Shown here one piece after another: positions 1-5,039 of a stretch of DNA of 6,535 bases. Within the stretch, counting starts at the first letter, position 1; every line of letters begins with the position of its first letter. The translations under genes and the position numbers were made by a program. Origin of the DNA: Caldithrix sp. (GTDB lineage: Bacteria > Zhuqueibacterota > Zhuqueibacteria > Oceanimicrobiales > Oceanimicrobiaceae); contig SMXE01000044.1 in assembly GCA_004357015.1 (NCBI GenBank), positions 1 through 6,535 on the forward strand. The letters are read 5' to 3'. The notes under the pieces were generated by a model, which was not told the origin of the DNA, searched no databases, and was given only the letters and a program-made list of their open reading frames with translations.

Positions 1-615
1 CAGCGAAGCCACTGTTTTCTCGACTTCGTTGATGATGTCGTAGACACGCAGGAGGTCCACTTCCGTGGCTTCAAGTTTTCTAAAGGCAGCTCTTCGCCGC
101 AATTTGTATTTGGTGACGCCGGCAGCCTCTTCAATGATTCTGCGACGCTCCTCCGGGTGCCCGCTCAAGATCGTTTCGATCATGGCCAACTCGATAATCG
201 AATAAGCGTTCGGCCCCATGCCGGTATCCATAAACAAATTCTGGATATCTTTCAACCGGCAGGGTGTGTTGTTCAGCAGATACTGGCTCTCCAGAGACCG
301 GAAAAGCCGCCGTGTGATGACAACCTCGGCGTACTCAATGGGCAATACGTTTTTTGTGTTTTGGATAGTCAGCGAAACTTCCGCCATGCCGAGAGGTTTG
401 ACCTTCTTGGTGCCGTTGAAAATCACATTCTCCATCTTCTCGCTGCGGATATTACCCGCCCTTTGCTCCCCCAGCACCCAGCGAATGGCGTCCACCGTGT
501 TGCTCTTGCCGCAGCCATTCGGCCCCACAACGACAGTGATGCCGTCGTTGAACAAGAAGGTCGTTTTCTTCGCAAACGACTTAAATCCATTAATCTTCAG
601 ACTTTCCAGATACAC
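1..615 (-). CDS. smc: Chromosome segregation protein SMC, N-terminal part (runs off left edge)
   Basis: SMC is the cytoplasmic ABC-type ATPase of bacterial condensin. It works with ScpA and ScpB to compact and separate chromosomes. Only the first 205 residues are present: the N-terminal half of the ATPase head and the start of the coiled coil. Translation opens MYLESLKINGFKSFAKK, followed by Walker A GPNGCGKS at residues 31-38 and DAIRWVLGEQ at 42-51. The segment CRLKDIQNLFMDTGMG (119-134) and EEAAGVTKYKLRRR (162-175) are strongly SMC-specific. The coiled coil begins near residue 176. The start is GTG at 613-615, with a purine-rich GGGAGAGGGG Shine-Dalgarno about 7 nt upstream and an in-frame TAA further up; no ATG lies between them. 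At 138-147 the protein reads YSIIELAMIE, where B. subtilis-type SMC has a Q-loop glutamine. This variant resembles Bacteroidetes/Chlorobi SMCs. Walker B and the signature motif lie outside the window. Identification is very sure. Confidence 0.96.
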   Translation of the reverse strand, partial: MYLESLKINGFKSFAKKTTFLFNDGITVVVGPNGCGKSNTVDAIRWVLGEQRAGNIRSEKMENVIFNGTKKVKPLGMAEVSLTIQNTKNVLPIEYAEVVITRRLFRSLESQYLLNNTPCRLKDIQNLFMDTGMGPNAYSIIELAMIETILSGHPEERRRIIEEAAGVTKYKLRRRAAFRKLEATEVDLLRVYDIINEVEKTVASL

Positions 616-969
616 GTATTTGCCCCTCTCCCTAGTTCGCGTTATTTATGTGAAACATACTATATGATGTATGCATGGAGTTGATGAGCCACGATATAGA
701 GTTGGAGCAATATAACCGAAACACCCCTGAAAGTCAAGCTGTTTTTGTAAACTCTGCTGCTGTTGGCTTTTGGCCACTAGCCAAGGCCATTGTTCATAAA
801 TTGGTTGCACACGATGAGAGCTTTCCGGACTCCGGGTATTTGGAAAGGTGGGCTTGCGATCGTTAAACAAGTTTACCGTAACCTTATCAGCATCTCAAGG
901 CCAAGAGCTAAGAGCCAACAGCAAAGAGCTGAATAGTTACAATCTTGGTAAAACGACTCCTAATTTTTC
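616..969. other. Intergenic region between divergent smc and transporter genes, no gene supported
   Basis: This stretch holds the smc 5' leader (Shine-Dalgarno at about 622-633 on the minus strand) and presumably its promoter, which I cannot assign. Small open frames exist on both strands (plus 675-866, minus 646-870). They overlap each other, have no Shine-Dalgarno and encode no recognisable protein. Around 903-930 there are three copies of AAGAGC(C/T), two of them adjacent. No RNA gene or strong hairpin is visible. Confidence 0.5.
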
Positions 970-998
970 TTGACACTTACCCGCCATTCCTCTATCTT
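970..998 (+). promoter_or_regulatory. Sigma70-like promoter for the AEC transporter gene
   Basis: A perfect -35 box TTGACA (970-975) is followed after exactly 17 nt by TATCTT (993-998), which matches 4 of 6 bases of the -10 consensus. Transcription would start near 1005, giving a leader of about 105 nt before the ATG at 1111. The position directly upstream of the only plus-strand gene nearby supports it. If the organism is Bacteroidetes-like, its main sigma factor may prefer other boxes, so this is a moderate call. Confidence 0.45.
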
Positions 999-1042
999 CG
1001 TAATCTTTGAATACGAGCCCCGCTAAGCCGCAAGTGAAATCA

Positions 1043-1055
1043 GTCAGCGCCTGAC
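1043..1055 (+). other. Small perfect hairpin in the transporter leader
   Basis: GTCAG (1043-1047) and CTGAC (1051-1055) form a perfect 5-bp stem around a CGC loop, followed by AAAAA. It lies in the predicted leader about 55 nt before the start codon. It has no U-tract on the coding strand, so it is not an ordinary terminator. It may be chance. Confidence 0.25.
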
Positions 1056-1110
1056 AAAAATGCAAACAGAAAACAAGAAGTGAAAACTTGAATGGATTTA
1101 TGGCTACAAA

Positions 1111-2046
1111 ATGACCGTCCTCAACTCGCTCTTCCCCGTATTTGTTATTATAGCCCTCGGCGCCTCGCTACGCAGGTGGCGGTTCTTTTCCGATGAAATC
1201 CTCTCAGGGTTGAACCGGCTAACGTACTGGGTTGGCCTGCCATGCCTGTTGTTCAATAAAATCGCCGCGGCGCAACACACTGGTCAGAATGCAGCAAACC
1301 TGTTTCTGGTGATGTTTCTCAGCATGCTCGGTGGCATCGTGGCTGCTTATGTCGTGGCCCGCCTGTTGCAGTTGCCAGCGACTTCGACAGGGACATTCGT
1401 ACAGTCGAGTTTTAGAGGCAATCTCGCGTTCATCGGCCTGCCGGTGATCATTTACTCTGCCATGGCACAAAATGCGCCCGGGCTTGCCGACCATGAAACG
1501 CTGGCCGTGCTTGTGCTTGCACCCATGGCAATCACCTACAACGCCTTTTCCGTACTTGTGCTTGTCCTCGGGCGCAAAAAAATAGACGGCGAATCCCTTA
1601 AGACCATCGCCCTGCAATTACTCAGCAACCCACTTCTCATCGCCTCGACACTTGGCTTCGTACTTTCCATCGCAAACACGCCTCTGCCGGTGTGGCTGGC
1701 GCGTACTACTGCGGCGGTAGGTCAAACCTCACTGCCTCTGGCTTTGATTGGCATCGGCGGCTCGCTGGTCTCAGTTCAGATTCGTGGCAGCCTGCTGGCG
1801 GCCAGCAGCGCTGCTTTGCTCAAGGTTGGGGTCACGCCGGTTATTGGCTACCTGCTGGCAACAGCCCTCGGTCTTAGCCCGGCTGAAAGCAAGATAACCC
1901 TCATCTATCTGTCTTGTCCCACCGCCGCCGCATCCTTCATCCTGGTGGACCAGCTTGGCGGCGACAAGCACCTCGCGGCCAGCGCCATTGTCATCAGCAC
2001 CATCCTGGCGGTCATCTCCCTGGGCTTTGCCGTCAGTCTCACCTAA
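1111..2046 (+). CDS. AEC-family (auxin efflux carrier-like) membrane transporter
   Basis: A complete 311-residue inner-membrane protein of the AEC family (Pfam Mem_trans, PF03547), whose usual bacterial length is about 300-320. Bacterial members are thought to export small organic anions such as malate or malonate; the substrate cannot be read from sequence. About ten hydrophobic segments are visible, roughly at 5-20, 35-50, 62-84, 104-118, 130-153, 168-186, 204-219, 227-253, 261-278 and 288-310. They are arranged as two similar five-helix halves. Family hallmarks are FRGNLAFIGLPV (101-112) in the first half and LPLALIGIGGSL (208-219), then SCPTAAASF (268-276), in the second. The ATG at 1111 is the only sensible start: an in-frame TGA lies at 1081, and nearby ATGs at 1092 and 1100 are out of frame. 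No Shine-Dalgarno is visible. The gene is transcribed alone, with a promoter-like sequence 110-140 nt upstream, and it converges on the GH2-like gene. Confidence 0.9.
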   Translation: MTVLNSLFPVFVIIALGASLRRWRFFSDEILSGLNRLTYWVGLPCLLFNKIAAAQHTGQNAANLFLVMFLSMLGGIVAAYVVARLLQLPATSTGTFVQSSFRGNLAFIGLPVIIYSAMAQNAPGLADHETLAVLVLAPMAITYNAFSVLVLVLGRKKIDGESLKTIALQLLSNPLLIASTLGFVLSIANTPLPVWLARTTAAVGQTSLPLALIGIGGSLVSVQIRGSLLAASSAALLKVGVTPVIGYLLATALGLSPAESKITLIYLSCPTAAASFILVDQLGGDKHLAASAIVISTILAVISLGFAVSLT

Positions 2047-2094
2047 GATTTGTTCAAAGCGCCTTTCTTGCCTTGCCAGCTGACCTGCAGGGAC

Positions 2095-2118
2095 GCTCTC
2101 CGCTAGCGCATTGAGAGC
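2095..2118. terminator. Possible hairpin between convergent genes
   Basis: GCTCTC (2095-2100) pairs with GAGAGC (2113-2118) around a 12-nt loop containing the self-complementary CGCTAGCG (2101-2108). It lies 49 nt after the transporter stop codon and in the gap before the end of the opposing gene. That is where a terminator would be expected, but there is no T-run on either side. A weaker stem, CCGGA/TCCGG, follows at 2121-2142. The call rests on position plus a modest stem. Confidence 0.3.
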
Positions 2119-2120
2119 AC

Positions 2121-2150
2121 CCGGACAGGGTTGGAAATCCGGTCAGGGTT
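2121..2150. repeat. Imperfect 12-nt direct repeat in the convergent gap
   Basis: CCGGACAGGGTT (2121-2132) recurs as CCGGTCAGGGTT (2139-2150), with one mismatch and an 18-nt period. The first bases of the two copies also allow a 5-bp CCGGA/TCCGG stem (2121-2125 with 2138-2142). No function can be assigned. Confidence 0.4.
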
Positions 2151-2181
2151 TGACGCGATCCAAAGTATTTCTTCAAGTTCT

Positions 2182-4860
2182 TTACAACGATATTTTATCG
2201 GACAGAACCGTCCAGTACATCGGGAGGTAATCTGCTACAGCGTACTTCTTGTCGAGATACCACGCCAGGCTGCCTATGATAAGCATGCCAAGAACCAACA
2301 CAAAGGTGCCTGCCCGCAATATCGACAGACCAAAAATCACTTTTACACCACGAAACAAGCGGACAAAAAACCATCCCGACACCAAACCAATGACGGCAGC
2401 CGCAATAGTGCCCCACTCTGTCTGGTTGATAAGGCGATAGAAAATCGGGACTAGTGGTAGCAGCCAAACATAACAAGCTGCTGCCCAGAAAACCAAGGTC
2501 GCATACTGCACCAATGGCAGGCGCTTTCCTAAGATAAGAGCCGTCACTCTCAAGAGCACTATCGCATAGGAGTATAAGGTGTAATGTAAAACTACCAGAA
2601 ACACGATGCAGGCAAGCGGATGCCACGCCAGCCAGATCAATTTCCATTTAAGAGCGGGAGAATCAACCATCAGGTTCAACAGGTCATTGAAGAGCAGGTT
2701 CTCACGAAAATTAAAGGCAACGCTGGACAGGATGATGCTCACAACAACAGTGGCCACCAGGCTAAGCAAGAGCGTCTGCCCTTTCGATATTTTACGGTTG
2801 TCTCGCAAGTCCATGTAAAAGCCGTGCGGATAAAGAAAAATTCGTTTCAGGTTGCTGCGAAACCGCCGGCTGCGGTTAAAGTTGAACAGAAACATCAAAA
2901 TAAGTAAGATTCCGAATACAGGATACTCGTTGGGTTTCTGAGAAGGTGGCAGGCGCAGAGATATCTTCTTAGTCTGCCCTTCTTTGAAAAGAGATTCAAC
3001 AATATCGAACGCCAGACGCTCTTTACGATCCCAGCCCAGGAGACCGGAAGCGTGCACATATTCACCCTCAGGTGCGCCGAATATTATGTTGGGTAAGGCC
3101 TCGCGCCAATCGGCCAGCGTATGAATAAAGACTCCGGCCTTCTCTTTGTCCGTGCTAATTTTCGTAAGCACGCGATTCAGTTCATAAGCCTGCACTGCAA
3201 CATCCTGCAGATCGGGTTGGTAAACATCAGCATTGCCATCGAGACCGGGATTCCGGCTGTCAGCGCCGCGTTCGTGCGTCTGTCTGAAAGGAAATCCAAC
3301 CATGTACACATACCCAAGCTGCTGAGTCAGCTTTTCCCACTTCTGCCGTTCAGCCTCAACCTGCTCCGCGGTGTGCTGGTACAAATCTATAAAAACCAGG
3401 TCAATTTCATCCGGCCACCGCGAGGGCATATAGTGACGATAAGAAGCGTAGAACGGACGGGCAGCCTCGCCGGCGGCGGCCCGCAGCACCTGCAGAAACA
3501 GGTCACCCGCAAGCAGGTCAAATTGCACATCAGTACCAAATCCCACTCCGCCGAGACTCACATGGGAAACACTTTGCAGTAGAATTTCTGTGAAATAGTC
3601 GCTAACCATTTCGGTAAACGCGGCATTGCGCAACCGAACAGCCGGAACAAAAGACAGTGGCATCTCTGTGAACACAAGCAGTCCTAAGCGGTCACATACG
3701 TCGAACAAGTACGGATGCGGCGGCGTCCCTACGACCCGCACGGCATTGGCGCCAAGCGATTTGATTTTCCTGACAGTCTCCTCACATATTTCCGGATTTA
3801 CGACGGGCCCGGCCACGGATGCGTCTGCATACCAGTTGACGCCACGCAGCGGGAACGGCTGGCCGTTGAGCAGGTACTTGCCTTCTGCCACTTCTGCCAC
3901 GCTGAAGCCAACTTCGAAGGAACTTACATCAAGGGTGGTTCTTCCTTCCTTGAGAATCGCCCGAACCTCATAGAGATGCGGCTGGTCAGGAGTCCACAAC
4001 TCAACCCCATCAACTTTGAGCTTCAGCGTGTCCTGAGAAACAACGCGATCGAACTTCACAGGCTTTGGGGGCGATTTCGCCATCAGGCGCGTTCCGGTGC
4101 TATCCCACAACTCAGCCTGAAGCGTAAGCCTCGTACCTTCCGCAAGCAAAAAATCGTCTCGCCTGTGCAATAAAGTTTGAAGGGTGAGTTCGCACTTGCC
4201 AAACCCGTCCGAGAACAGGTAATTCACGCGCACACTTTTTATTGCCACTGGCGGCAAAACCTGAATGAGAATGTCACGGATAACGCCGCCATAATTGTGT
4301 GCAATTCCGGGATGGTGTCTTAACGGAATGCCTTCACGCGGCAAGAGCGTGTTATCGACTTCTATGACCAGTTCGTTGGTTCCTGGGAGCACCAGCTTAT
4401 CTTCGTCCAGGTCAACCGAAAAGGCCGTATTTCCGCTCACGTGCGAACTGAGAAACTGTCGATTCAAATATATTTTGCAGCGATTATTGACTCCCAGCAG
4501 CACCAACTTGAGTTGCTTGTCCACGAAACTGGAGTCCAGTTCAAAACTGCGTTTGAACCGCACCCGACCTTCGAAATCAAAAGCGCCCGGTACCCAAACG
4601 TTGTGAAAATCTTCCTCGTCCACGAGACGCGCTTGCCATTGGCCGTTCAGACTCATGACCTTGCGCATGTCGCCGCCATAAAGTTCGAGTAGCTTGTGAG
4701 AATCGATATCCTCGACAGCGCGTGGCGTGTAACGCTCAGTCCAGCCCTTCTTTGCCGCACGGGTGCCTGCCGGAAAGAACCAGGAAAACATCAGCACCTG
4801 GCACCAAACAACCAGAACCCTCATTGATAAATTCAGACTGCTGCCACCGGAATGATTCAT
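2182..4860 (-). CDS. GH2-fold membrane protein, likely catalytically inactive, with C-terminal Yip1-like membrane domain
   Basis: An 892-residue exported protein with the glycoside hydrolase family 2 architecture (beta-galactosidase/beta-glucuronidase type). A signal peptide covers about residues 13-36. A sugar-binding jelly roll spans about 68-202 (LNGQWQARLVD, GGVIRDILIQVLPP at 191-204). An Ig-like domain spans about 205-320 and a TIM barrel about 322-628 (FPLRGVNWYAD 336-346, GANAVRVVG 370-378, FDVCDRLGLLVFTEMPL 386-402). The acid/base motif HPSxxxWxxGNE is replaced by HVSLGGVGFGTD (433-444). The nucleophile strand, normally xTEFG, reads YMVGFP (519-524), so both catalytic glutamates seem absent. 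Six hydrophobic helices follow, at about 645-660, 694-715, 741-773, 784-806, 817-834 and 848-868. A basic loop (662-693) and a second at 835-849 place the GH2 part in the periplasm. The helix domain resembles Yip1 proteins, but only loosely. A role in glycan binding, sensing or scaffolding is inference; a divergent active enzyme is the alternative. The ATG at 4860 has no Shine-Dalgarno; Met13 (4824) would give a more typical signal peptide. Confidence 0.85.
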   Translation of the reverse strand: MNHSGGSSLNLSMRVLVVWCQVLMFSWFFPAGTRAAKKGWTERYTPRAVEDIDSHKLLELYGGDMRKVMSLNGQWQARLVDEEDFHNVWVPGAFDFEGRVRFKRSFELDSSFVDKQLKLVLLGVNNRCKIYLNRQFLSSHVSGNTAFSVDLDEDKLVLPGTNELVIEVDNTLLPREGIPLRHHPGIAHNYGGVIRDILIQVLPPVAIKSVRVNYLFSDGFGKCELTLQTLLHRRDDFLLAEGTRLTLQAELWDSTGTRLMAKSPPKPVKFDRVVSQDTLKLKVDGVELWTPDQPHLYEVRAILKEGRTTLDVSSFEVGFSVAEVAEGKYLLNGQPFPLRGVNWYADASVAGPVVNPEICEETVRKIKSLGANAVRVVGTPPHPYLFDVCDRLGLLVFTEMPLSFVPAVRLRNAAFTEMVSDYFTEILLQSVSHVSLGGVGFGTDVQFDLLAGDLFLQVLRAAAGEAARPFYASYRHYMPSRWPDEIDLVFIDLYQHTAEQVEAERQKWEKLTQQLGYVYMVGFPFRQTHERGADSRNPGLDGNADVYQPDLQDVAVQAYELNRVLTKISTDKEKAGVFIHTLADWREALPNIIFGAPEGEYVHASGLLGWDRKERLAFDIVESLFKEGQTKKISLRLPPSQKPNEYPVFGILLILMFLFNFNRSRRFRSNLKRIFLYPHGFYMDLRDNRKISKGQTLLLSLVATVVVSIILSSVAFNFRENLLFNDLLNLMVDSPALKWKLIWLAWHPLACIVFLVVLHYTLYSYAIVLLRVTALILGKRLPLVQYATLVFWAAACYVWLLPLVPIFYRLINQTEWGTIAAAVIGLVSGWFFVRLFRGVKVIFGLSILRAGTFVLVLGMLIIGSLAWYLDKKYAVADYLPMYWTVLSDKISL

Positions 4861-5039
4861 GTTCTATGCAATTATTGTCAGGGGGAGGCCAAACAGTTGT
4901 TTATGTAAGCCGAATTAATTTAGCAAAATATCTTGTAAAATCAAGTGCCAAAACATTGCCAAAATTGTGCTTTACTTTCTTACGGCATTTCCTTATTGTT
5001 GAATTCACCTCATTCCCTTCACCCAAAACCGAATCACTT
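4861..5039. promoter_or_regulatory. Shared AT-rich control region between divergent genes
   Basis: This 179-nt gap must carry the promoters of both the GH2-like gene (minus) and the NhaC-like gene (plus). No convincing -35/-10 pair could be fixed for either. Four AAAA tracts start at 4925, 4937, 4950 and 4961, spaced 11-13 nt apart. That is close to the helical repeat and could bend the DNA. The last 40 nt before the antiporter ATG are purine-poor and lack a Shine-Dalgarno. Confidence 0.5.
4946..4964. repeat. 8-nt direct repeat at 11-nt period, possible operator
   Basis: TGCCAAAA occurs at 4946-4953 and again at 4957-4964, exactly 11 nt apart, so both copies face the same side of the helix. 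Such an arrangement can mark two adjacent sites for a regulator. It lies 76-94 nt before the antiporter start and 86-104 nt before the GH2-like start. Binding is inferred only from spacing and position. Confidence 0.3.

Noticed and set aside
157..684. Plus-strand open frames opposite the start of smc (157-684 and 218-667)
   Set aside because: They are antisense to a clear SMC head with Walker A and other conserved motifs, and their products have no recognisable features.
646..870. Two overlapping small open frames on opposite strands between smc and the transporter
   Set aside because: Neither has a Shine-Dalgarno, a recognisable motif or coding-like composition. The minus-strand product is rich in Gln, Ser and Pro, as expected of a chance frame.
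1219..1617. Minus-strand frame inside the AEC transporter gene
   Set aside because: It is the His/Gln/Lys-rich complement of a membrane protein gene, a typical shadow.
3121..4692. Several plus-strand frames opposite the GH2-like gene
   Set aside because: The minus-strand frame is continuous for 892 codons with ordered GH2 domains; the opposite frames encode nothing recognisable.
2182..4860. GH2-like gene as a degraded pseudogene
   Set aside because: There is no internal stop or frameshift. The signal peptide, domain order and consistent positive-inside topology are intact, so the loss of catalytic residues looks like functional divergence.
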